Positions 6,445 to 15,356 of a stretch of DNA of 38,033 nucleotides are shown here, one piece after another; the stretch's first letter is position 1; each line of letters starts with the position of its first letter. A model generated the notes under the pieces. That model did not search any database, was not told the origin of the DNA, and saw only the letters and a program-made list of their open reading frames with translations. Position numbers and translations under genes: made by a program. Source of the DNA: an uncultured Ectothiorhodospiraceae bacterium (GTDB lineage: Bacteria; Pseudomonadota; Gammaproteobacteria; UBA9214); the NCBI GenBank assembly GCA_947258515.1, contig CAMYIO010000017.1, forward strand, positions 1 through 38,033. Direction: 5' to 3'.

Positions 6445-8100
6445 ATGACACCGTACACGAAAACGTTGATAGGGCACGTTACCAAAGTAGAAACCGGCGC
6501 ATTCGAGGCCACACTGCTTGAAGCCAATGAAGGCCGACTGCCACGCATAGCCATTCAGGCTGACAGCGATATGAGTGGCCAGCCAGGTTCCTTCATCGCG
6601 ATCACCCAGGGTGACATCAAACTGCTCGCCGTCGTCAAATCAATGCAGGAAATCCCTGCGTCCAGCGGCAACGGCAGCCGTAAGGCCATCAAGATGATTC
6701 CGCTGGGTGAGGTCTCCCGCGGCGGGGTTTTCCAGAACGGAATCAAGAAATATCCTGTCACAGGTGCAGAAATTCACACGGTGAACAAGGAAGAGGTCGA
6801 GGCCATCTTCGTCAAGTTCCGCGCCCAGGGTTATGCCGTCGGCGTTGCCTCGGCCGACCACAGCATTGATGTCTGCCTGGATCCGGCCGCCCTGTTCGGA
6901 CGTCACTTCGCCATACTCGGCCAGTCCGGTGCCGGCAAGTCATGGACCGTCGCCAACCTGCTGCAACGCGCCGTCAAGTCGATGCCCAAGGCGCACATCA
7001 TTCTTCTTGACCTGCATGGTGAGTACAGCTGGGAAGATAATCAAGGCAATCGCCAGCATGCGTTTGATGACAAGGTCACCCGTTATCTCGATGCACGTGA
7101 ACTGGAGATCCCCTACTGGTTGATGACCTTCGCCGAGCTGGTGGACCTGCTTATCGATCGCAGCGACGATTCTGCTTCTTCGCAAATGGCCTTCCTGCGT
7201 GACAGTATCCATGACCTGCGCAATAAGTCCAACAAGCATCTGGAGATTGGTGATATCTCGATTGATTCGCCGGTTTACTTCTCACTGGTCGAGCTGTATG
7301 CCTACTTCGAAGAAGCCAACAAGATGACCTCCAACTTTGGCAAGGAAAAGGGCGCACTCGCCGGCATGTTTGACCAGTTCCTGATGCGCCTGCAGAGCCG
7401 CATGAATGACGCGCGCTACGCTTTTCTGCTGAATCCAAAGCGGCGCACCTCATCCGAGACCATGTCCGGCTTGTTGCGCGATTTTGTCGGTCTCGGCGAC
7501 CCGAGGGCGCAGATCACGATTATCGACCTGAGTTCTGTACCGTTCGACGTACGACCCGTGGTGACCGCGCAGATCGGTCGACTTGCCTTTGAATTCAATT
7601 ACTGGAATCCGAAGTTCAAGGAATTTCCGCTGCTGCTGGTGTGCGAGGAAGCACACGCCTACATCCCGCGTGAGGGTGGTTCGCAGTACGAAGGCACGCG
7701 CCGTTCCATGCAACGCATTGCCAAGGAAGGTCGTAAATACGGCGTGGGTCTCGCCGTGGTCACACAGCGGCCACATGAGTTATCCGAAACCGTGCTGGCA
7801 CAGTGCAGTACTTTCGTCTGCCTGCGCCTCACCAACCCGGACGACCAGGACTATGTCCGTAACCTGGTGCCGGAGGCAGAAAGTGACTTTATCGATGTGT
7901 TGTCGTCGCTGGGTCAGGGTGAGGCCATGATCATGGGATTGGCGGTACCCCTGCCCACGCGGGTACAGCTCTACAAACCTGACCCGCCACCGAACAGTTC
8001 CAGTGTCGACTTCTTCCGTCACTGGGTCGCCGGGCCCAGGGACCTCGATATAGATGATATTGTCAATCGCTGGCGCCGCCAGGACCGCATGCACCGCTAG
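6445..8100 (+). CDS. HerA/DUF87-type P-loop ATPase
   Basis: This 551-residue cytoplasmic protein has an N-terminal small beta-barrel region (about residues 1-110, HAS-barrel-like), Walker A GQSGAGKS at 159-166, a Walker B LLLVCEEAHAY in the C-terminal half, and a sensor-like AVVTQRPHELSETVLAQC. This is the HerA/FtsK hexameric DNA translocase superfamily, known for end resection with NurA and, with Sir2 or DUF4297 partners, for phage defence. No nuclease or Sir2 partner is adjacent here, so no defence role is claimed. AGGGG lies 10 bases upstream of the ATG. Its TAG overlaps the stop of the convergent arnD within a shared CTAG. Confidence 0.85.
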   Translation: MTPYTKTLIGHVTKVETGAFEATLLEANEGRLPRIAIQADSDMSGQPGSFIAITQGDIKLLAVVKSMQEIPASSGNGSRKAIKMIPLGEVSRGGVFQNGIKKYPVTGAEIHTVNKEEVEAIFVKFRAQGYAVGVASADHSIDVCLDPAALFGRHFAILGQSGAGKSWTVANLLQRAVKSMPKAHIILLDLHGEYSWEDNQGNRQHAFDDKVTRYLDARELEIPYWLMTFAELVDLLIDRSDDSASSQMAFLRDSIHDLRNKSNKHLEIGDISIDSPVYFSLVELYAYFEEANKMTSNFGKEKGALAGMFDQFLMRLQSRMNDARYAFLLNPKRRTSSETMSGLLRDFVGLGDPRAQITIIDLSSVPFDVRPVVTAQIGRLAFEFNYWNPKFKEFPLLLVCEEAHAYIPREGGSQYEGTRRSMQRIAKEGRKYGVGLAVVTQRPHELSETVLAQCSTFVCLRLTNPDDQDYVRNLVPEAESDFIDVLSSLGQGEAMIMGLAVPLPTRVQLYKPDPPPNSSSVDFFRHWVAGPRDLDIDDIVNRWRRQDRMHR

Positions 8101-9002
8101 CCCTGGGCGGGACCCTGCACGGCCAGCATACCCGAGCGACCCGGCACCTCACCCCATAGCACCGACCTTGTCGGTATGGCGGCACGATCCAGGGTTGCAC
8201 TGCTATCCCGCAAGGTCCCCAGCGTATCGCCCGCCGCCTGCCAGCCGGCCAGCAGGCGTTGCATAACGGGCGACAGCGCCATGCCTTCCAGCTCGGCATG
8301 CAGGGTGTAGACGTGGCCATCGGGCAACGCCTTGCGACTGGCCTCAAACACCGCCTTGTGCACATTGGCAGCAGAGATATCATCAACGCCAATCAATTCA
8401 TCGAGCGTTGGCAACGTGGTCGGAATCTGCAGACAAGCCGAGCTAACACCCTCCATCAACGGGTAAAAGGCCGACTCGCCGCGAACGTCACTGGCATAGC
8501 TGAAACCGAATTCTTCTTCCAGCGCCAGCGCATGGGCATTGATCTGCCAACCTGCCGCACCGATCACCCCGGCCTTGTGGCCGAATACCTCCTGAAACAC
8601 ATCCGAGGCGCGCTGCATTTCACGCCGCGTCCACTCGGCATCCTTTCTGGCCACAAAATCCTGCCAGCGTATGTGATCATAGCAATGGATACCGACCTCA
8701 TGACCGGCAGCAGCGACCTCGCGCATGACGTGTCCCGCGCGACGGCCGATGTGCGGCCCGGGTAACAATGTACCGTACATCAGGGTCTTCAGGCCGTAAT
8801 GGCTAGCCACCGAGGTACGCCGTACCTTGGAGAGAAATCCCGGCCGAAACACCCGCCGCAATGCACGACCGGTATGGTCCGGTCCAAGGCTGAACAAAAA
8901 GGTAGCCCGAACCTGGAACTTGTCGAACAGGCGCAACAGCGCCGGCACGCCGTCCAGCGTACCCCGCAGGGTATCGACATCAACCTTCAGTGCAATCTGC
9001 AC
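8097..9002 (-). CDS. arnD: 4-deoxy-4-formamido-L-arabinose-phosphoundecaprenol deformylase ArnD
   Basis: ArnD is a 301-residue NodB-type polysaccharide deacetylase that removes the formyl group from undecaprenyl-phosphate-Ara4FN. Seen: KVDVDT at residues 6-11 (catalytic Asp and metal-binding Asp), HCYDH near residue 106 for the metal site, and VYTLHAELEG near the C-terminus. The start is GTG at 9002 because GGAGG stands 7 bases upstream, better than any internal ATG. It is the last arn gene, separated from the upstream gene by 180 bases that contain an imperfect inverted repeat, unlike the overlapping junctions elsewhere in the cluster. Confidence 0.92.
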   Translation of the reverse strand: MQIALKVDVDTLRGTLDGVPALLRLFDKFQVRATFLFSLGPDHTGRALRRVFRPGFLSKVRRTSVASHYGLKTLMYGTLLPGPHIGRRAGHVMREVAAAGHEVGIHCYDHIRWQDFVARKDAEWTRREMQRASDVFQEVFGHKAGVIGAAGWQINAHALALEEEFGFSYASDVRGESAFYPLMEGVSSACLQIPTTLPTLDELIGVDDISAANVHKAVFEASRKALPDGHVYTLHAELEGMALSPVMQRLLAGWQAAGDTLGTLRDSSATLDRAAIPTRSVLWGEVPGRSGMLAVQGPAQG

Positions 9003-9071
9003 GCGTACTCCTCCAGGGTGATAGCAATGGATGCCGAACGAACACAGTAAAGTAGCCGCTATTATTTAATG

Positions 9072-9151
9072 GCCACGGCATCCATCGAATAACACGGAAA
9101 AATAACTGCTTTACAAGAAATCATTGCGTGTCCTTGCGTGGATTCCGTGGC
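9072..9151. repeat. Imperfect inverted repeat between arn genes
   Basis: GCCACGGCATCCA (9072-9084) and TGGATTCCGTGGC (9139-9151) are 13-base arms matching at 12 positions, 54 bases apart. Shorter copies of CACGG and CGTG lie between them. This resembles degenerate intergenic repeats or a small MITE-like remnant and would fold in RNA downstream of the decarboxylase gene. Confidence 0.5.
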
Positions 9152-9182
9152 TAAAAATATCTATATAGAAGTTGAACCAGTA

Positions 9183-10226
9183 CTAATCATCCAGCAGGGC
9201 ACGCGCCTCGGCCACTTCACCCCGGTACGCCTCGAAAATACCCTTGAGTGCCTCACGCACGTCCACCTGCGGCTCCCAGTCGAGCTCCTGTCGCGTATTT
9301 TCTATCCATGGCACACGCGTCTGGATGTCCTGGTAGCCCTCGCCATAGTATTGTGAGGAACTCACATCCACCAGCTTCACCTGTTTCGCCCCCGGACCGT
9401 ATTCCGGAAATTCCATGGCGATTTCCAGCATCATCTCCGCCAGCTCGCGCACCGACAGGTCATTCTTCGGGTTACCGATGTTGTAGATCTTGCCGCTTGC
9501 CACACCGTCCCTGTTCTCGATAATCTTCACCAGGGCCGCCACACCGTCACTGTAGTTGGTAAAGCTGCGACGCTGCTGACCGCCATCCACCAGCTTGATC
9601 GGTTCACCGCGCGCAATGTGTCCGAGGAACTGGGTAACCACGCGCGAACTGCCTTCCTTGGGTGTGTGCAGGCTGTCGAGCCCGGGGCCGATCCAGTTAA
9701 ACGGCCGGAACAGGGTGTAGTCAAAACCCTGTTGCTGGCCATAGGCGGCAATGACGCGGTCCATCAGCTGCTTGGAACAGGAATAGATCCAGCGCGGCTT
9801 GGTCAAGGGCCCCAGCATCAGTGTCGACTCGTACGGATGGAATTCACTGTCGGTGCACATGCCGTAGACCTCGGAGGTCGAGGGGAACAGCACCCGCTTC
9901 TTGTACTTGACGCAATTGCGCACAATGGGCAGGTTCGCCTCGAAGTCCAGTTCGAAAACGGCCAGCGGGTCCTGCACATAGGTCGCCGGTGTGGCAATCG
10001 CCACCAGTGGCAGCACCACGTCGCATTTCTTGATGTGGTACTCAACCCATTCGTGGTTGATGGTGATATCACCTTCAAAAAAATGGAACCTCTCGTGATC
10101 CATCAGGTCGGCAACCCGCATCGATTGCATGTCCATGCCATAGACATGCCATGATGTCGTTTCAAGAATCAGTTTTGACAAATGGTGTCCGATAAAACCG
10201 TTCACCCCGAGGATCAGAATATTCAT
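9183..10226 (-). CDS. arnA: UDP-glucuronate oxidative decarboxylase (ArnA C-terminal half as a separate protein)
   Basis: This 347-residue extended short-chain dehydrogenase converts UDP-glucuronate to UDP-4-keto-arabinose with NAD+. Seen: the Rossmann motif GVNGFIGHH (residues 7-15), the active-site YSCSK, PSTSEVYG with the catalytic Ser/Thr region, and RPFNWIGPG. In Escherichia coli this is the C-terminal domain of bifunctional ArnA; here it is its own gene beginning at ATG 10226 with AAGGAG 7 bases upstream. The formyltransferase gene lies 24 bases upstream in the same operon, so the two activities are supplied in trans. Confidence 0.9.
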   Translation of the reverse strand: MNILILGVNGFIGHHLSKLILETTSWHVYGMDMQSMRVADLMDHERFHFFEGDITINHEWVEYHIKKCDVVLPLVAIATPATYVQDPLAVFELDFEANLPIVRNCVKYKKRVLFPSTSEVYGMCTDSEFHPYESTLMLGPLTKPRWIYSCSKQLMDRVIAAYGQQQGFDYTLFRPFNWIGPGLDSLHTPKEGSSRVVTQFLGHIARGEPIKLVDGGQQRRSFTNYSDGVAALVKIIENRDGVASGKIYNIGNPKNDLSVRELAEMMLEIAMEFPEYGPGAKQVKLVDVSSSQYYGEGYQDIQTRVPWIENTRQELDWEPQVDVREALKGIFEAYRGEVAEARALLDD

Positions 10227-10250
10227 GCAAGCGCTCCTTTAAGAATTCCT

Positions 10251-11183
10251 TCAAACAAGTTCCAGTTCCGCCGTGCCGAAACGCGCCAGAAAGGCCGCTT
10301 CATCCAGCGGCTCGCCATCAACGGCAATACGGGTCAGTTCAAGTTGCTGACCGTCGCTGCAGTCTGCCCGGCAACGGCCATCCTGCCAGTAGATGCGTGG
10401 CGTCTGTCCGACAGCCGGTCGGGCACGATAATAGCTGCCCAGCACCTGCAACCGTCCCCCCCGCGTATCGAAAAAAGCACCCGGATAGGGGGGGGCCACG
10501 GCCCGGATCAGGTTATGTATCGCGGCTGCGGTTTTATGCCAGTCGATGCGGCCGTCCTCCGGCCGACGACCGCCAAAATAGCTGCCGGCTGACAGATCCG
10601 GCGTGGTCTCCTGTGCACCGCCTTGCAGCAGCAACGGCACGCAGCGTAGCAATAGCTGTTCTGCCGCACACGTCAACTTGCGAAACACGACATGCGCGGT
10701 ATCGTTCGGCAAAATGGCCACCGCCTGCTGGTCAACTAACGCACCGGCATCCGGCTTGATCTCCATGCGGTGCAGGCTGACCCCGGTTTCCGTTTCACCG
10801 TGCAGAACGGCCCAGTTAACCGGCACCCGGCCACGGTACTTCGGCAGCAGGGAACCGTGCAGGTTATAGGCACCGGTCGCGGCAATCTCCAGCAGTTCCG
10901 CGCCGAGCATATGGCGGTAATAAAACGAAAACAGCAGGTCCGGCTGGCATCCGCGCACCTGTTCAAGCACCTCTGCCGCATTCGGGTCTGCCGGTGTAAT
11001 CACCGGGATATCGTTCAGTGTTGCCAGTTCCGCGACACTGGAAAACCAGATGGTCTCGTCGGGATCGTCCAGGTGTGTGACGAGCAGTCGAATATCAAGG
11101 CCGAGCGCAAGCAGCACGGATAAACCACGCACGCCGACGTCATGGTAGGCAAACACCACGACACGCTTTGGCGAGCCACTCAT
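10251..11183 (-). CDS. arnA: UDP-Ara4N formyltransferase (ArnA N-terminal half as a separate protein)
   Basis: This 310-residue protein resembles methionyl-tRNA formyltransferase. The N-terminal catalytic domain has NLHGSLLPKYRGRVPVNWAVLHGE with the Asn and His of the formyl-transfer site, followed by the Asp-containing VSLHRMEIKPDAG. A C-terminal OB-like subdomain follows. It formylates UDP-L-Ara4N with N10-formyltetrahydrofolate. Its ATG overlaps the ArnC stop by 4 bases (11180-11183). The absence of a fused dehydrogenase domain, with that domain encoded directly downstream, shows a split ArnA. Confidence 0.9.
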   Translation of the reverse strand: MSGSPKRVVVFAYHDVGVRGLSVLLALGLDIRLLVTHLDDPDETIWFSSVAELATLNDIPVITPADPNAAEVLEQVRGCQPDLLFSFYYRHMLGAELLEIAATGAYNLHGSLLPKYRGRVPVNWAVLHGETETGVSLHRMEIKPDAGALVDQQAVAILPNDTAHVVFRKLTCAAEQLLLRCVPLLLQGGAQETTPDLSAGSYFGGRRPEDGRIDWHKTAAAIHNLIRAVAPPYPGAFFDTRGGRLQVLGSYYRARPAVGQTPRIYWQDGRCRADCSDGQQLELTRIAVDGEPLDEAAFLARFGTAELELV

Positions 11184-12151
11184 GACTCGCTGCTGTCCTG
11201 CGAGTCCTCGCCCGGCTGCAGTACCGTGCCAACCAGAAAGCGTGGACGCTGGCGTATCTGCACATAAATCCTGCCGATATACTCACCCAACATACCGATA
11301 CCGAACAACAGTATTCCGATCAGGAAAAAGGCGATTGCAAATAACGTGAAAACGCCTTCAACTTCCGGCCCGATCATGAGCCGGCGCACGCCGAGATAGA
11401 TCACGAACAAAAAGGAGATCACGGCAATGCCCATGCCGACCAGCGAAAACATCTGCAGCGGCACAATCGAGAAACTGGTCATCAGGTCGAAATTCAGGTG
11501 GATCAACTTGAACAGTGAATACTTTGATTCACCGGCTGCGCGTTCCTCGTGTTCCACGACAACCTCGACCGGGTTGCCGGCAAAGGTATAGGCGAGCGCG
11601 GGAATAAAGGTCTGCGACTCGCGCGAGTCCAGGATGGCCTGGATGATCTCCCGGTCATAGGCCCTGAACATGCAACCCTGGTCCGTCATCTGGATACTGG
11701 TGATTTTCTCCCGCAACCAGTTCATGGTACGCGAGGCCCAGTGCCGCCAGCGACTGTCACGACGCATGTTGCGAATGGAGCCCACATAGTCGTGCCCCTT
11801 GTCGATCTCCACCAGCAACTTGGGGATTTCTTCCGGCGGATTCTGTAAATCCGCATCCAGGGTAATAACCACCTGCCCCTGCGAGTATTCAAAGCCGGCC
11901 GTGAGCGCCGCATGCTGTCCGGCGTTGGCACGCAGCAGCACCACGCGCGTCACATCCGGCCGTTCCTGGTATTGCTTGCGCAACAGCCCGGGTGAGCGGT
12001 CATGACTGCCGTCATCGACCAGCATCACCTCATAACTGCGGTCAAGGTTATCGAGCAGCGGGTACAGGCGTGCAAACAGCAGCGGCAACACATCCTGCTC
12101 GTTGTACACCGGAATAATGATTGACAGTTCAGGCTGCTGCATTGATTTCAT
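11180..12151 (-). CDS. arnC: Undecaprenyl-phosphate Ara4FN transferase ArnC
   Basis: This membrane glycosyltransferase (family 2) moves Ara4FN from UDP to undecaprenyl phosphate. Seen: IIIPVYNEQDVLP near the N-terminus, VDDGSHD, the metal-binding LDADLQNPPEEIP, a QMTDQGCMFRAYD acceptor-side motif, and two C-terminal membrane helices (about 230-255 and 275-300). ATG 12151 gives 323 residues, close to the 322 of E. coli ArnC; a TTG further upstream overlaps arnB and is less likely. It is the second sugar-modifying gene after arnB and is coupled to the formyltransferase gene by an ATGA overlap. Confidence 0.92.
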   Translation of the reverse strand: MKSMQQPELSIIIPVYNEQDVLPLLFARLYPLLDNLDRSYEVMLVDDGSHDRSPGLLRKQYQERPDVTRVVLLRANAGQHAALTAGFEYSQGQVVITLDADLQNPPEEIPKLLVEIDKGHDYVGSIRNMRRDSRWRHWASRTMNWLREKITSIQMTDQGCMFRAYDREIIQAILDSRESQTFIPALAYTFAGNPVEVVVEHEERAAGESKYSLFKLIHLNFDLMTSFSIVPLQMFSLVGMGIAVISFLFVIYLGVRRLMIGPEVEGVFTLFAIAFFLIGILLFGIGMLGEYIGRIYVQIRQRPRFLVGTVLQPGEDSQDSSES

Positions 12152-12179
12152 CTGCGTGCTCTTGCTACTCAATCCGGGT

Positions 12180-13301
12180 TTATAGTCGACCCGATACAAT
12201 GGCAGTCACTGTCGCACACACCTGCTCGACATCTGCCTCGGTCATTGCCGGGAACAGTGGCAGTGTCAGGGTCTGCTCACCGATCCTTTCGGCGACAGGA
12301 AAATCACCCACGCCATAGCCAAACTGGCGATACAGGGAAAACAGGTGTATGGCAGGATAGTGAGTGCCGACGGCGATACCGTGCTCGTTGAATAGCGACA
12401 GTATCCCGGCGCGGGTCTTGCCAAGCGCGTTGTGATCGATACAGACACAGAACATGTGCCAGCTGTGGCCTGCTGCATCGACCGGCAACACCAGCACGTC
12501 ACTGGCCGACAGCCGCTGGAAATACTGCTGCACCAGTTCACGACGCCGCCGGTTAAAGCCGTCAAGCCTCGCCAGCTGAGCAAGGCCTACGGCCGCATTG
12601 ACATCCGGCAGGTTCATTTTTCCACCCCAGGCGACAATATCGATATTGCCTTCGCTGTCTTTATCCATGCCGTGAAAGCGCACCTGTTCCAGTCGATCCA
12701 GAAAGTCTGCGTCATTACTGGCGACGGCACCGCCCTCGATGGTGGTCATGTTCTTGTTGGGATGAAAGCTGAAACACACCGGGTTACCGCTGGCACCGAC
12801 TTTCCTTTCCTGGTATTCACTACCGATTGCCTGTGCCGCATCCTCGAGCACTAGCAGGTCATGTTTTTCTGCCAGCGCGTACAGCGGCTCCATGTCCACG
12901 GCAAGGCCGGCGAAGTGCACCGGAATGACCGCGCGCGTCTGCGGGGTCACTGCTGCCGCGACAGCAGCGGCATCAAGATTGCGGCTGCGCAGATCGACAT
13001 CGACAAACACGGGACGCGCGCCGACACGCAACACGACATTGGCGGTCGCAACAAAGCTGATTGCAGGGACAATGACCTCATCACCCGGACCTATACCCGC
13101 CACCAGCAGTGAAGCCTCCAGCGCACTGGTCGCCGAGTTAAAAAGGCGCACCTGCACACCGCCGCCAACATAGTCGGCCAGTGCCTGCTCCAGCGCCAGC
13201 GACTTCGGTCCGGTAGTAATCCAGCCGGACTCAAGCACCTCGCGTACGGCCTGCAGTTCTTCCTCCCCGATAGCAGGCCGCGTGAACGGTAACATCGTCA
13301 T
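12180..13301 (-). CDS. arnB: UDP-4-amino-4-deoxy-L-arabinose aminotransferase ArnB (DegT/DnrJ/EryC1 family)
   Basis: The 373-residue PLP enzyme transaminates UDP-4-keto-arabinose using glutamate. Seen: LPFTRPAIGEEEL at the start, NSATSALEASLL, VIVPAISFVATANVVL, LEDAAQAIGSEYQ (PLP ring and nitrogen contacts), and FSFHPNKNMTTIEGGAV containing the Schiff-base Lys. The C-terminal GTHYPAIHLFSLY is typical of ArnB-like members. ATG 13301 overlaps the stop of the upstream SMR gene by 4 bases. Other DegT-family substrates are possible by sequence alone, but the neighbours support ArnB. Confidence 0.9.
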   Translation of the reverse strand: MTMLPFTRPAIGEEELQAVREVLESGWITTGPKSLALEQALADYVGGGVQVRLFNSATSALEASLLVAGIGPGDEVIVPAISFVATANVVLRVGARPVFVDVDLRSRNLDAAAVAAAVTPQTRAVIPVHFAGLAVDMEPLYALAEKHDLLVLEDAAQAIGSEYQERKVGASGNPVCFSFHPNKNMTTIEGGAVASNDADFLDRLEQVRFHGMDKDSEGNIDIVAWGGKMNLPDVNAAVGLAQLARLDGFNRRRRELVQQYFQRLSASDVLVLPVDAAGHSWHMFCVCIDHNALGKTRAGILSLFNEHGIAVGTHYPAIHLFSLYRQFGYGVGDFPVAERIGEQTLTLPLFPAMTEADVEQVCATVTAIVSGRL

Positions 13302-13669
13302 GAGCGTGCCAGTACCGTCACGCCAAGGATGATAATGCCGATCCCCACCAATCGACCCGGGGTGAGTGCCTCGCCTAACAGGGCATAGGCCGCGAATGCA
13401 TTGACGACATAGCCCACGGACAACATCGGGTAGGCGATGGTGACATCGACACGGGACAGCGCCAGTATCCATACAATGACACTGATGCCATAACAAAACA
13501 GACCGACCCATAACCAGGGCTCTGCCATCAGCTGACCCGCAACCGGTAGCGCGTTGCCGGTGCTCAATTCAATCACACCGGTGTCTTTCACGCTGGCCTT
13601 CAATGCAAGTTGCGCGACGGCATTCAGCAAAACGCCGATCATGATGAGGCTAAAGGCTGGCAGCGTCAT
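13298..13669 (-). CDS. SMR/EamA-type transporter, probable Ara4N-lipid flippase subunit
   Basis: This 123-residue inner-membrane protein has four predicted helices (starts near residues 5, 45, 75 and 100), with LNAVAQLALKASV and ITIAYPMLSVGYVVNAFAAY-like segments seen in small multidrug resistance and ArnE/ArnF proteins. In E. coli ArnE and ArnF together flip undecaprenyl-phosphate-Ara4N. Only one such gene is present, so it may act as a homodimer. It overlaps arnT by 4 bases upstream and arnB by 4 bases downstream, placing it firmly in the arn operon. Confidence 0.8.
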   Translation of the reverse strand: MTLPAFSLIMIGVLLNAVAQLALKASVKDTGVIELSTGNALPVAGQLMAEPWLWVGLFCYGISVIVWILALSRVDVTIAYPMLSVGYVVNAFAAYALLGEALTPGRLVGIGIIILGVTVLARS

Positions 13670-15297
13670 TGCTTCACTACCGCTGTACGGCGCAAACCGT
13701 TGTAAATAACCTGTACCGGTCCGAGAAGTTCCCGGTAACGATCGAAGCTTCTCGTTCTGAAGACAGCAACAGCCTTGTCATGTTGCTGCCACTGATGCAG
13801 AAAATCTTCCGTTGTAGCTATCCAGCGTTCCGGTTCCAGGTTAATGCCCATCTTCATTTCGTCCTTTTTCGCTACCAGTATTATGGTCTGCTGCAAATAA
13901 AATGGCAGTGACTGCGGATAGTTCGCAACGGAATACACTACCGTCCCTTCCGGGACATGCGCCTGTATTGCCATGGCCAGTTCCCGGCTGGAACGCGATC
14001 CGGATAACGACTGGAACCCCCACGCCAGCAGCTGGAACGCCAGCAACACCAGCAGGCCGATCGTGGCGATATGAGCCGGTTTTGTTGGCCGTGCCCTGAA
14101 TCCTGCCACCGCGGCAATCACCAGCAATAACGACGCCGCTATAAACCAGGGCCGGTATGCCCTGTACATGGCGACCGGAGTGACGTCACTGGCAAATCGG
14201 TCCGCCTGCCATGCGCACACCAGCAGGGCCACTGCCATCACCAGCAGACTCCAAGCATCGATTCTTCGATAGCCGACCGCTGCCAGCTGTCGGCCGGCCA
14301 GCACCGCCACCACCGGCATCACCGGAAGTATATAGGACGCCAGCTTGGATTGCCCAAGCGAGAAAAACACCAGTACGAAAATCGTGAACACCAGCAGGAA
14401 ACGTTCCGCGTCAAAACCGGCTGCCGTGCGTTTGCCTGCCTGCAGCAGTGGTCGATACAGGCTCCGCAGAACCACGGCCGTCCAGGGCAGAATACCGGCC
14501 AGAAACACCGGAATGAAATACCACCACGGCGCGACACGTTCGTGTACATCCGTCGCGTAACGCTCGAAATGTTCATGGATGAAGAAGAATTGCGCAAACC
14601 CGGGATTGGCAAGACTGACGGCAACAAACCAGGGCGCCGCGATCAACAGGAACAGCAAAAATCCCTTGAGGATATGCAGGCGCTGCCACAGTATCCAGTC
14701 GCGCTGCCACACGCTGTAGAACAACACCGCTCCCGCCGGCAGTACCAGCGCAATCAGTCCCTTGGTCAGCATTGCCAGCGCCAGCGCCGCCCAGCCTGCC
14801 AGCATCCAGCGACGCAGCCAGACCGGATCCGCACGCCGGCTTTGGGCCAGTGCCAGGCTGCCCACACCGATGGCGGTAAAAACTGACAGTGCCATATCAA
14901 GTGACAGCATGTGACCGATGCCAACATACAACAAACCGCTGACAGTTATCACAAAGGCATAGAAACCGGCTGTTTCCCCATACAGGCGCAAACCGAGGTA
15001 ACCGGCCCAGAGCGCGCCCAGAAAGCCGACGAATGCCGGCCACAACCGCGCTGACCAGTTACTCTCGCCAAACAGAGTGTAGCCAGCGGCGGTAACCCAG
15101 TATTGCAGCACCGGTTTCTCGAAATACTTGAAGCCGTTCAGGCGTGGCGTCAGCCAGTCGCCGCTGGCAACCATTTCGCGCGGTATCTCGGCGTAACGGC
15201 CCTCATCCGGATCAATCAGGTCACGGTGGCCCAGCAGGGCAAACCAGACAATCGCGATGCTAACCGTTACCAGTAAGATGAACTGCCTGCTCAACAC
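13666..15297 (-). CDS. arnT: ArnT-like lipid A 4-amino-4-deoxy-L-arabinose transferase (GT39/GT83)
   Basis: The 543-residue integral membrane glycosyltransferase has a first helix at residues 6-22, then the periplasmic-loop motif DPDEGRYAEIPREM (residues 29-42) that is diagnostic of ArnT-type enzymes. About eleven further hydrophobic segments and a C-terminal periplasmic domain (from about residue 430) follow. It would move Ara4N from undecaprenyl phosphate to lipid A phosphates, lowering the negative surface charge and polymyxin binding. GTG 15297 is the likely start, with GGAAAG nearby. As the first arn gene on this strand its position is unusual; in enteric operons arnT follows arnD. Confidence 0.88.
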   Translation of the reverse strand: MLSRQFILLVTVSIAIVWFALLGHRDLIDPDEGRYAEIPREMVASGDWLTPRLNGFKYFEKPVLQYWVTAAGYTLFGESNWSARLWPAFVGFLGALWAGYLGLRLYGETAGFYAFVITVSGLLYVGIGHMLSLDMALSVFTAIGVGSLALAQSRRADPVWLRRWMLAGWAALALAMLTKGLIALVLPAGAVLFYSVWQRDWILWQRLHILKGFLLFLLIAAPWFVAVSLANPGFAQFFFIHEHFERYATDVHERVAPWWYFIPVFLAGILPWTAVVLRSLYRPLLQAGKRTAAGFDAERFLLVFTIFVLVFFSLGQSKLASYILPVMPVVAVLAGRQLAAVGYRRIDAWSLLVMAVALLVCAWQADRFASDVTPVAMYRAYRPWFIAASLLLVIAAVAGFRARPTKPAHIATIGLLVLLAFQLLAWGFQSLSGSRSSRELAMAIQAHVPEGTVVYSVANYPQSLPFYLQQTIILVAKKDEMKMGINLEPERWIATTEDFLHQWQQHDKAVAVFRTRSFDRYRELLGPVQVIYNGLRRTAVVKQ

Positions 15298-15356
15298 CCG
15301 CTTTCCATGTAGTCATCGCCCATGAGGCAAGGCCTGCATTATAGCGTCCCTGCCTG

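Noticed and set aside
6445-8100. HerA as part of a phage defence island
   Set aside because: No Sir2, DUF4297, nuclease, restriction or toxin-antitoxin gene is nearby; neighbours are envelope genes.
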